The position numbers and the translations under genes are program-made. The notes under the pieces are model-generated. The model was not told where the DNA came from and made no database searches. It saw nothing but the letters and a program-made list of their open reading frames with translations. A stretch of 64,000 bases of DNA, taken from the NCBI GenBank assembly GCA_015179025.1, contig WHUX01000003.1:558001-622000 (forward strand), given 5' to 3'. Shown here in pieces: positions 35,801 to 46,100 of this stretch (positions are counted from its first letter, which is position 1; each line of letters starts with the position of its first letter). The stretch is from Terfezia claveryi (lineage: Eukaryota; Ascomycota; Pezizomycetes; Pezizales; Pezizaceae).

Positions 35801-38441
35801 CCCGTTGGTGCTCGAAAACACAGGTCCGAGGTATTCAGGACAATACTCTGGGGAGGAACAAAAGATAAAAAAGAGAAAAAAAAACTCCCTGGGGTATAAA
35901 TAGCCAAAAGACCACACCATCGGAGAAGACTTGTCTCACCCCAATATCGAGCCACTTCAAGGTACGTCCATACTCGCAGTCTCATCTTCGCATATTGATT
36001 AATAATTTAGCCTTCTGTACTACTTCCATGAAGTAATATCGCCAAATCGGCACATCGCCAATCGTAAGAATGTGGAACCCTGCCTGTATGTAGGTAGGGC
36101 AATATGTCACTACCGGAGCGTTACATTACAGCTGCCCGTAAAGATCCCAGATATTAAGATTTCCATCTCGTTTTCAGTCTCCTCACCTTCCAGGAAACAA
36201 TATCCTCCCGAGGCGCAGGATGTGCTGTTTCTGGGATGCTGTATATATTGTAGCATGGATGTTGAGTACCTAGTTAGTTTGAATGCAGCTTCGAATTGAC
36301 CGGCTAATCACGCCCAGAGGAAGGCATTTGTTGTTCACTCATGCAGTGGCTCCTCCGGGAAATGGCCTGGTATATGTATAAAGTCTGTCGTAGGTATTTC
36401 CCTCGACTTTGGCTATGCGGTATGCATCCGAAAGCGTGCGTATCGGGACAGCGATATCGGGTGCCAACCAGACTACGATATCGGTGGAATGGGGGGGGTT
36501 CATCACGCCCGTTCGTCTAAGCGGGGGTTGAACTGCGACCAGCGAGCCACACTGCTTTTGCTGAAGTATTGTGAAAAGGTTGGATTGGGGGCTTTAACGT
36601 ATCTCTTCTGAGGGTGTCTTTGTATTTGCTTGAAAGGACTCGCTCACCAAAACACGTATCGGATGGTACCTGTCCTCGGAGGCAACTGTGCTTGACGCAA
36701 GCTGTATCACGAGGCGTCATACTGTAACACTGAGGCCCATGGGAGGAACAATTGGGCTGGTAACAGCTGAGTAGGGGATCCATCCATCAAAGCAGCTTTG
36801 GCATTGGCCTTCAACGTGTTGTGTTGTCCTGCTTATTCGTCGCAGAGGAGTGTTGTTGCTGTTCTATTGCGTATAGCTGACTAATCAACCCAAGAACCTT
36901 ATATTAACATGCCCCTCAACTATCGCAAAAGACTCGACTCGTCCGGAGCACTATTCTCACCAACAACCTCCGGCTACCTACTTACTTCGCCCGGCGTGAA
37001 CAATTAACGATGGGCAACCACGCCTCCAAGGCGTGATAAACCTGTGCCCACTCTCTACCGACAGGGAGCAGATCGACGGATGATTCTCGAAATGGTCATA
37101 CTCTACGCATGCACATGCAGTACTACCATCACCAACCCACGGTCAGCCCTAACCAGACTAGGTCAGCCCCAGCGCAGCGTTAACTCCCCCAACAGAACGC
37201 AACAGGATACCCATCCGAAGCCCACCCATATCTACATTTCCAACATCGACATTTCCCCCTATATCCCGGCGGGAAAGATGTGGAGTTTAGCTGCAATTGG
37301 CCATGTGTTGGCTGAGATGGTGCTTGGGCCGGTTTGGGGGGGGGGGGGCTGCGGGGTTTTAGGAGGAGGAGTGATGGCGGGGAGGGCGTGGATATTTGAT
37401 TAAATTTTGGGAGTAAAGATGGGAGATGAAGGCCTTTCATGTGAGGTATATGTTGGGGGTTGGGGGGATTAGTTTGTGGGTGGTGGAGGTAAATGTGGTT
37501 ATGAGGAGGAGAGTGGGAGGGAGAGGGGGAATGGGGGGGATGAAGTGGAGGGGTGAGGGGGAAGTGCCTTGCAGCAGGATATCGCTACCGCAGCTGCGGG
37601 AGGGATGTCTGTGCAGCATAGCGTGACAGCGAGACACGAAGCACTGGCTGTGTTGTGTAAATCGGACTGGCCCATACGAGAACGTTGCATGTGCGCGGGG
37701 GAAGCATGGTCGTTTGCAGAGTAGGGAAAGGGGTAAAAGGGAGGGGAAGGTGGGTCAAGGCCGGCGTTAGACGATATCGGCTATGAGCATAGATATGAAA
37801 GACAAGAGACGAGGTGGGAGCAATGTCAGGCCTTGGGGGGGATATATTTGTGTTTTCTTTCTGTTTCTCGTTTGAAATAGAATTGCCGGAGCAGAGAGAG
37901 AGAGAAATGGAATACCTGATGTTGATGTTGATATTGATGTTTGAACGGTTTAAATGTGAGGTGTTCTATTTGAAGAGGGATTCGGGATCTAGGAGGCCTA
38001 CTTAGGATATAGTAGTTATTGCTATTCTTCAGCTCATTATATCTATGTATTCCGCACTTCGATCCATGTATTAGAAGGGACATTTATATACCCCACCGCA
38101 ATAGCAGAAATCCATATTGAGCTCCACTGTATATGATTCTTCGAGTCCCATTATGCAATCACAGCTAGAATAGGTTTTCAGGTTTTCTACTTTAGAATCC
38201 CAGTGTCATCTTTCCCATTCAAGATTTCAATGTATTAATGTATTTTTCCGGCCTTTTGTTAAGCGTCTCGACTGGTGTCTAATTTGTGGTTCTGGGCACG
38301 TTGTCGGTTCCTCGAGTAGAGGTCTGGTTGTACATATGCACCACAACTTCAATGTGACTGGTGCACCAGGAAAGTCTTGGCGCGTATCCAGTCTAGCTAC
38401 CTGCATCACACTGCATCAATCTAGTTGCATTGCACCAAGCC
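35801..38441. other. Intergenic, no supported gene
   Basis: Strand-asymmetric G-rich DNA at 37310-37570 with G runs (37327-37338) opens proline-rich frames on the minus strand that I reject. No domain seen. Confidence 0.5.
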
Positions 38442-38455
38442 AAACCCTAAACCCT
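38442..38455 (+). promoter_or_regulatory. Telomere-like (telo-box/Tbf1-type) element upstream of eL42
   Basis: AAACCCTAAACCCT lies about 150 bp before the eL42 ATG. AACCCTA-type elements are established in ribosomal protein gene promoters of plants and of fungi that use Tbf1. The binding factor here is inference. Confidence 0.5.
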
Positions 38456-38607
38456 CCTTCGCACAAAACTCCCCTTAAGCCAAGCAATTCCCAACGCACA
38501 CACCAACTACACCAAAAGTGAGGCTAACACTATACGCCGCGCCAATCGACGACTGAAAAACAGAGAAAGCACCCCGAGTTTACGACACACCCCGGAAGCG
38601 ATTCAAG

Positions 38608-39609
38608 ATGGTGAGGTTAACTTTGCTTCTGATTTTTTGATATCCTAGCGGTGGTGAAGGGAGTTAGATGGTTGGAGGAGAGAGCAGCAGGGAGAGAGAA
38701 TTGGATCTGGAGACGACGACGAGGGAATGGACGGCTACGGCGAAAACGATTGGCGAGACAACCTACATTTGTGACCACATTATTCTGAAGGATTCTCGAG
38801 AGAGTGGCAATGGCAGGCACTGGGTCAGGGGGAAGGTGTACAACAGAGTGGGTGTTGCCAGTGAAGCGCGATAGTGTGTTTGACACATGAGCAAAGAAGA
38901 GTAGGAACTCGCATGGGAGGAAGTTTGGAACAGAAGAATGGATGGAAGGAATTACAAGAATGCAGAATCACCATCTCCGGAGGTCTTGGGTCTAGCTTTG
39001 CAGCTCCGGCATTCCAGTGCGGAGGAATCAGCTTTTCACTGGAACCGACCCCTGCAATGCCACTCCGCAGATCCATCCTCGCTATTCTCTCCTCCAGCTC
39101 CATCTCCCCTGGGGTGTACTATGCCTAACTCTTTCTTTTAGATTGCTAACCCCCGCTCTCTAGGTTAACGTCCCCAAGACCCGCCGAACTTTCTGCAAGG
39201 GCAAGAAGTGCAAGAAGCACACCCAGCACAAGGTTACCCAGTACAAAGCCGGAAAAGTAAGACATTCCCCGTCCTATACTCTGCAGTCCACAACTAACAC
39301 TCCACTCCAACCAGGCTTCCCTTTTCGCTCAAGGAAAGCGTCGTTATGACCGTAAGCAGTCCGGTTACGGAGGTCAGACCAAGCCTGTCTTCCACAAGAA
39401 GGCGAAGACTACCAAGAAGGTCGTGTTGAGGCTGGAGTGTGTCGAGTGCAAGACCAAGGCTCAGTTGGCTCTCAAACGTTGCAAGCAGTTCGAGTTAGGG
39501 TGTGTATTCCGCTTCCCCCCCTTCCCCACCTCCCACACCACCACGTGCTAATCAGACTCGTACAAATAGAGGAGACAAGAAGACAAAGGGTGCCGCCTTG
39601 GTGTTCTAA
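38608..39609 (+). CDS. RPL44: 60S ribosomal protein eL42 (L44)
   Basis: Four exons: 38608-38610 (ATG only), 39164-39256, 39315-39499 and 39570-39609, giving exactly 106 residues, the family length. Begins [20 protein letters not shown] and ends [13 protein letters not shown]. It carries the zinc-binding cysteines (CKGKKC and LECVECK) of the family. It sits at the large-subunit E site. Residue 56 is proline (QTKPVFHKK); yeasts with glutamine at this site are cycloheximide-resistant, so this is the sensitive form. The first intron, 553 nt, immediately follows the start codon; the others are 58 and 70 nt. Antisense and sense frames inside intron 1 are not genes. Confidence 0.97.
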
Positions 39610-40317
39610 GCGCACAAAATCACATAAACAAAAATCAAAATGGCATTTCCTTTTTTCCTCTTGTCATCTATCTCATCGGATCACATACACTTCAATCATC
39701 GACATGTTCTTCCTCCTCCGTCTGCAAAGTCCGGACAAAATCTCTTCAGTTTCGGTTTTTTTTTTTCGTTAAACTTAAATTTTTTTCTTTTTTTTTTTTC
39801 CTGGCTGCAATTTTTTTTATGGTTAGGTTGGGCTTTGAATCAGGTCGGGATCTGCGTGGGTATTATTGGGCTTAAACGGGACTACATAACACTGCTGAAA
39901 CTCGAGGAACCCCACCCATTTGTACAAACACAACCAGACTAGTACAAACAAGCTCCCACATCTCTCTGAATTGGGTTAGCTTGGTAGAGGCATAATTACG
40001 GGGAGCGTGAAAGGGCAATATATACCATTTCATGTTCTATATATTCTGAAATTCCCTTTCATTAAGCGCGTGCAATCAAGTACAACAGACGTGAAGTTTA
40101 AGCCTCATATATGCATAATATGTAGAATGTAAGATTCAAGGATAATTTCGTGAATATGGGGATAGCTGTTGAGTGATGTTTCCCCTGTTTCTCATACATA
40201 TGATAGAGTCTGGCTTCTCTCTCACATGTCGAGATCATCGTCATCCTAGGAGACTTCTCCGGAAGTCTAAGTGCAAATGCCAAGCACTCACGTCATTACC
40301 CTAGTGGAATTAACATT
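39610..40317. other. eL42 3' region and intergenic
   Basis: T-rich downstream tract (39744-39820), then no coding signal. Confidence 0.5.
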
Positions 40318-40493
40318 ACTCTGGTCGGCACAACACCCCACCAGACTAACCCCCCTTATCACGTAACTACTAGCACATACCTGCATCATCCCTTTTATTG
40401 TGTATATATACATAGAGCGTTGGGAGCACCCCTCGAAAACACAAGGTAGACAAGCAGACTCATAACTCATATTTTCTTATATCACACATACTT

Positions 40494-40600
40494 TTATACG
40501 TCTGCTCATACTCTCATAAGTACAGCTTTCTCATCAAATAAGATTATTGTATTGATGATTTCTGAGAAAGCTATACTTATGAGAGTATGAGCAGACATAT
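40494..40600. repeat. Long hairpin (about 39-bp arms)
   Basis: CGTCTGCTCATACTCTCATA (40499) pairs with TATGAGAGTATGAGCAGAC (ending about 40597); arms extend to AGCTTTCTCA / TGAGAAAGCT with only one or two mismatches. The loop is about 26 nt. Lies inside degraded retroelement DNA. Confidence 0.75.
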
Positions 40601-40667
40601 GTGAAGTTTCCTCTATAGATCTCTCGATAAAGAGATTTATATGAAGCTTCTACCTGGGTACGAAAAA

Positions 40668-40824
40668 CCAGGGGCACTGTGCATGCCTGAACAGATCAAG
40701 ATATGACCTTAAGCAGTCACCAAGACAATGGTGCCAGAATTGACCAGATTTCTTATATCCAAGTGATAATTGTTATATCCACCACAGATATCTGTTCAGG
40801 CATGCACAGTGCCCTGGTTTTACC
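40668..40824. repeat. Second inverted repeat (about 33-bp arms)
   Basis: AACCAGGGGCACTGTGCATG, continuing CCTGAACAGAT, at 40667-40697 is repeated in reverse complement at about 40790-40822. The spacer is about 90 bp. Adjacent to the first hairpin and to the copia relic. Confidence 0.7.
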
Positions 40825-40904
40825 AGCTGCTCATCTAATTCAGAGTGATCGAATGCAATCTAATCTCTCGTTCCTTGGATCTGAGTAAATTTAAACATTT
40901 GTAA

Positions 40905-41185
40905 AAGGCTCAAGAGGGAGACAACCTTGCAGATGCTTCCCAGTTTAGACAGATAATTGGTTCTCTCATGTATCTTGTGATACGTACCGGTCTGATATTG
41001 CTTTTACCGTTTCTGCTTTATCTCAACTCTCTTCAGAGCCTACAAAAGTCCATATAGGTGTATCAAAGCAAGCTCTACGTTAACTGATTCAGATTTCGAT
41101 GGAGACAGAAACGACCGGAAATCAACTACAGATAACATATTCCAGACAGCTGGTAACACAGTTTGCTGGCGGTCTGGTAAGTAGG
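40905..41185 (+). mobile_element. Ty1/copia reverse-transcriptase/RNase H relic
   Basis: The translation shows the copia C-terminal RT and RNase H signature: ADASQFRQIIGSLMYLVIRT, SDIAFTVSALSQLSSEPTKV, HIGVSKQALR, then TDSDFDGDRNDRKSTT and NTVCWRSGK. It is interrupted by frameshifts and stops and is truncated on both sides. No intact LTR pair was identified, although TGGTCGGCACAACACC at 40322 may mark an LTR end. Confidence 0.75.
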
Positions 41186-42124
41186 GTCCGGCTTACCTAG
41201 CTATATAAGTACGTAATTATATTTTAAAATCAATAAATCTCCACTCTGGTCTGGTCCTTCTGCAGTCCGGTATAAGAGGGTGGGTGGCTGCGCTGTGTGA
41301 CTAAGCCTCGGATCTCATTCATTGTATTGCTTATCAACACCATGCCACAGAGAACATCAGGGAAGATAAAACAATTACAACCTGAGCATGAGCTGTATGA
41401 TAAGCAGTTGTCAAAGAGCAGTAGTACTACATTCGCAAGAGTCAAAAGCTAAGGCACCGAAAGCATTTAGTTCGATATACGCAAGCATCCAGATCTAAGG
41501 CTTGACAAGCACAACAACTGCTTACGGCTGGTAAAGAGGAAGCGATAGTTTATTGGTGTGAAGGATTCATTCAACTCGTCTAATTCATCCCTTATGTTTT
41601 AGGCCTTTGGGCGAGCTTACCACTCTTCAGGACTTCATGAAAATCCTGGCAAGTCATATGGAAAGCAAGAGTTCTGAGAATGCCTCTGTACATGTATTGC
41701 ATAAGATGAAGCGCTTTCAACAGAAAATATTCTCAGTAGATTTGGGGCTGTGGTAATAGAATCTGTATTTGCTCGATTGATCTATGTTCCGATGATATAA
41801 AAAGACAAGATAGAGAAAGAGATAATAGTGGACTTTCATGTACATACCCGACAATACTCATAACTTTTTCCGAATATAACCGACCAACGTTCCAAGCGTG
41901 CCTGCCCCGACCATCACCACTTCAGAACCCGGCGATATTCCGTCCCTTCAACCCCCCATTCAGTTCCTTGTCGAGTCAATATCTTGCTTAGCCGGCGAGG
42001 ATTACCCTTATTCAACATTATGACACTGATGATCATGGGCCCATGTAACTTGAAAACCAGGTTGTCTATAATTAAATCTAGCGTAGAAACTCGAAAGTTC
42101 ACCAGACTTTTTATAATTTTTATA
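41186..42124. other. Degraded DNA, no supported gene
   Basis: Possibly further retroelement sequence 3' of the copia relic; a conceptual frame near 41615-41755 (GELTTLQDFMKILASHME) looks protein-like but is short and unassigned. Confidence 0.35.
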
Positions 42125-42170
42125 ATTTTTTTTGGAAAAAAACTCATTAATCATATGCGGTCCTCGCCAG
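42125..42170 (-). mobile_element. SINE-like retroposon, copy 8 (5' truncated)
   Basis: Reverse strand GAGGACCGCATATGATTAAT, then GAG and an A/T tail, which is the 3' end of the family. Severe 5' truncation is typical of retroposition. Confidence 0.55.
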
Positions 42171-42632
42171 ACATGCTTTTGCTATAACAGATGGTATATG
42201 TGTCCGTTTATGAGCTCTAACACCTTTCTTTATAAGACCCCGAGCGCTTGTTCAGTGTCACACCGCGCCTCTAAAAACTACTGACGAGGGGATTTTCTGG
42301 GTAGCTTGTTTGCAGTCGGTCACATGAACCAAAGTGTTCATAAGCCGACTACTACGGAGTATACATAATATTGAGCTCTTAAGTAATTGAATAATTTGTG
42401 TTTATTTGTTCCGTAATTAGAAATCTTGATCTGATAACGAGTGATATCAGATTTCATCCAGACTTCCTATCTTGATATAGCCAATACAGTAGACTACCTT
42501 CGTTAACTAGGAAGCCACTTCCCAATTAGGAATGTTGCAGTACGAGTAGTCTGGTTGGCACGAACCCTCCTTTGAAGGTCTACGAGGGTCTGATCGAGAT
42601 TAAATATGGAAAAACCATCGAGCTTAATTCCT

Positions 42633-42745
42633 TTCTCTTTTTTTTTTTAAAAAAATAACTCGTCACTGGCATGCACTTCTGGTACATATGTAGAGGTATT
42701 GAGAACCACCTGGAAAACTTCGGCGGATTCAATGGTCATACAATG
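42633..42745 (-). mobile_element. SINE-like retroposon, copy 9
   Basis: Reverse strand TTGAATCCGCCGAAGTTTTC, CAGGTGGTTCTCA, GTGCATGCCAGTGACGAGTT and an A/T-rich tail. It is flanked by AATTCCT at 42626-42632 and 42746-42752, a plausible 7-bp target-site duplication. Confidence 0.55.
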
Positions 42746-42925
42746 AATTCCTAAATGGAGGGGATGATAACGAGAAGGAAAGTAGAGAAACGAAAGGAAG
42801 TTGAGGTGAGTGACTGTTCCTCTAACAAAAGATATATTCGGAATGGCCCCATCCCCCTGACTAGTTGACTCCTTCCCCTCTCCTGTTCGATGAGCATTCG
42901 AGCACGGTACCGATAGCAGAAATGG

Positions 42926-42978
42926 CTCCTCCTGGTCCCCTTACTGGGACCGAATAGCAGTTTAAAAAAAAAAAAAAC
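42926..42978 (+). mobile_element. SINE-like retroposon, copy 10 (5' truncated, with TSD)
   Basis: CTCCTCCTGGTCCCCTTACT, GGGACCGAATAGCAG and an A13 tail. Flanked by 8-bp direct repeats AGAAATGG at 42918-42925 and 42979-42986. Confidence 0.6.
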
Positions 42979-43122
42979 AAGAAATGGGCTTCACCGCGTT
43001 CCATGGTTCTTCACCTGAGTTTGTCTCTATTGATATCCTGGTAGTCAACTTGTTCCTAAGTTGCGGCGCCCTCGATATCAACACGCTTCAATGATTAATC
43101 TCTATATCCATAGCTAAAAATC

Positions 43123-46100
43123 TCACACAAATAGGGCATGGATCCTACGCAGGGCAGAGTCATCTCCGCTTCCTGCCAATATTTCGCCACAGAAATCAGT
43201 CCGCAGCACCCCAATCTTCCTCAACACCACGATTTCAGGCTCACTTGAGTGCTGGTGTGACTCCCCGCTTTTACGCGTCTCCTCTCTCAGGTCCCGAGTG
43301 CATCTCGTCTGTAGGTTCTTCACAACCTCACATACAACCCAATTGTTGGAATGCCCTAAATCTACCGTGGCGATGGTGAGTTCACACAGCTGGCCTGCTG
43401 GTGACGTTGTTGCGATGGGTTTCTGTGAGACATAAGGGCCGTAAAAGCCATAAACCTTAGTCTTCACCCTAACCGCGTAATCCGCCCCTTGTGCTGAACC
43501 TTGGGTAACATGACAATGTGAGAGCGCCCAGATGTCGGACATAAACAGCGATCCTTCCGTGGCAACACCTTCAGATTCCCTACTATCCGTCAAATCTTGT
43601 ATCTCAAGCTGTCTGTGCCCCTTGGCCTGCCCTGATATGGCGGGACTGTATTCACAGTCAGGGTCAACTTCAGGCCACGCCATCAGTTCACTCCAGGTCG
43701 GGAACCATTGCTGCTTCTGTTCCGATCGATAGGGAAAGTCGAACAGAAGTTCGATTTTTCGAGTCAATGGAAGCATATGGAAACATCGTGTCCAAGCATC
43801 GTTATCGCTTACTTTCTCATCATACGTAGGTAGTTGGGTCAGTCGGAGGAGGTACACTAATCCAGCAACTTTATCCGTACTTTGCGTTGCCTTTCGTTGG
43901 GACATTTCCTTTACAAGTGCGTACAGACTACACCCGCTGGGACTATCAACATCCACAGCTAGCTTCAAAACTGGGTATATAGCATGTCTCAAAGTCATAC
44001 GCTGTCCTGCCATCATCCCCTGCATGTTCATGATATTAGATGTACTCCCAATAGAATTCCTAGGAATTCCTCCGTTAATGGTTGAGTTTTCAGTCTTAAT
44101 TTCCTGTAAAGTCCAAGCCCGCCGCAGCCAATGCCTGTCGTTGTCCCAGCCTTTTAGGTGGAAAGGCCTACCGAGCCCATTGAAGTAACGCACAATTCCT
44201 TGGGCTACCCGATATACATTCCCAATCGTTGGAACATCTAGCTTCCATTCCTCCGTTTTACTTTCGTCTAAGGTCGTTCGCCTAGGTAGCATCCGAGAAT
44301 TAGGGTTCAAAGTGCTAGCGCTCACGGCGTGCTGCATAAGGCACAAGACATCAAGCCATACATACACAATTCCGTAGCCGAGCAGCTCCTGACGTACACT
44401 ATGCTCTAGGTCAAGACCATGAGGAAGAGGTACCTGCCATTGATACTGATTAATTGGCGTCTCGACTGGGTCTATACAACTTTCCCAACTGTGCGAGATC
44501 GCCCAGAACACAGGCACCTCGGTCGAATGAGAAGCTTGGTTTTGGATTTTGTCAAACTGCCGTTTAGTAGTGGATTTATAAGCGAGTAGCTCCGAATGTA
44601 GCATTCGGAATTCTACCACTCGATTACTCTTGAGATCCCAGAGCCGGCGGGGCATAACCCTATATGGCAGCTTAATCACCTCCTGACCTGTGTTATCGCG
44701 ATAGATTGAGTCAACTCGTTCTTTATCAATGATTTGTGCAAATCTTAACCACTGGCCTCTGTGTTGTGCGACCAAATGTACAAAGCCCGGCTTATGGAAA
44801 TGCCTCCACCCGACTCTTGCTGCAGCATACGCTTCGCCGAAATCATAGCCTCGAGTTACAAAATACCGAACATCATTCCGAATCCAGTCCTCATAGAGCT
44901 TGAATCCCGGTGTGTCGGTGCCAACACCAATCACAAGCTGCGTGAGCATCTGAATAATCAACTTTTCCTCAAGTACCGCACATGAAATATCAGACTGCTG
45001 TGCAGTCAATGCTGCATGCATATGGAGGTTGCAAATGCTTTCAGGCTCAGTGAAGGTAGAGGGTCTGCCGTCCATTTTGGCTACCGTCATCGCCGGCCTT
45101 ATGTCATCAGACCTTGTGTAGGGCATTGGAAAAGGGGGTGAACGTTGTAGCTGCCTAAAATCCCCGCTGTGCCCCATAGGACCCGAAAGCACTGCAATCA
45201 GATCTGGCTGGGATTTGCTACCTGGGCTTAGCGCTGCATCCAAGGCAGTTGGGTACGCCCCGGCCAGGGCAGCTTGATTATACGTACCACCGACATGGAA
45301 TGGATCTGCGCCACATTTCAGGAGGAATGAGACCAATCCCGTGTCACCCATGTAGGCGGCTTGGCCCAAAACACTTCCAAACTGCTGGGAACTCACAACA
45401 TCAATTTCTGCGCCCTCGTCCACCAGGTATTGTAGAATGCCGTAGAGTCGCTTTGAGTTCCACCCTGCCGCCAATGCTGCCTTTAACGCAGCCCCGCAGC
45501 TGTCATTGAGCCTAGTGACATCCCCTCCCCGCGAAACCAGAAGGCGCAAGAGTTGTATGTTTCCTTTCGAAATAGCTGCAGCCAAAGGTGTTCCGTGCTC
45601 CCCAACTACAACATTAATGTGATCTTTGGCGAGATACACAGAATGCAGCAGCTTGTTCAAGAAGGTCCATTGCCATCCACCGGAGGACTGGACTGTGTCC
45701 TGTTGATTGCAATCTGTCGGCTCCGGAAATTGGAGTTTAGATATAGCTGCTATCAGTGCCGTTCCGTACACACCAGCTACAATACTAACATCAGGATTGC
45801 GGTCTAGTAGCATCAACAAGAGCGCTGGCTGCCGCACGTTATAACCGCAATCACTGGTGGGTGATTGACATATACATATAGCTGAAATCAATGCCGTTCC
45901 ATGTTGACCTGCTACGATGTTCAGATCCGCACCTTGATCCAGCAGCAGCCGCACCATTTCGATGTTCTCACGTCCCTTCACCGTAGCTGCAATTAATGCC
46001 GTGGTATCATTGACTACCATGTTCACATCCGCTCCCCTATCCAGTAATAGTAACACAATACTCTGCTGCCCTCTCTCTGTAGCTGCGATCAATGCCGTGG

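Noticed and set aside
38874..39141. 84- and 67-codon frames upstream of eL42
   Set aside because: Lie inside eL42 intron 1.
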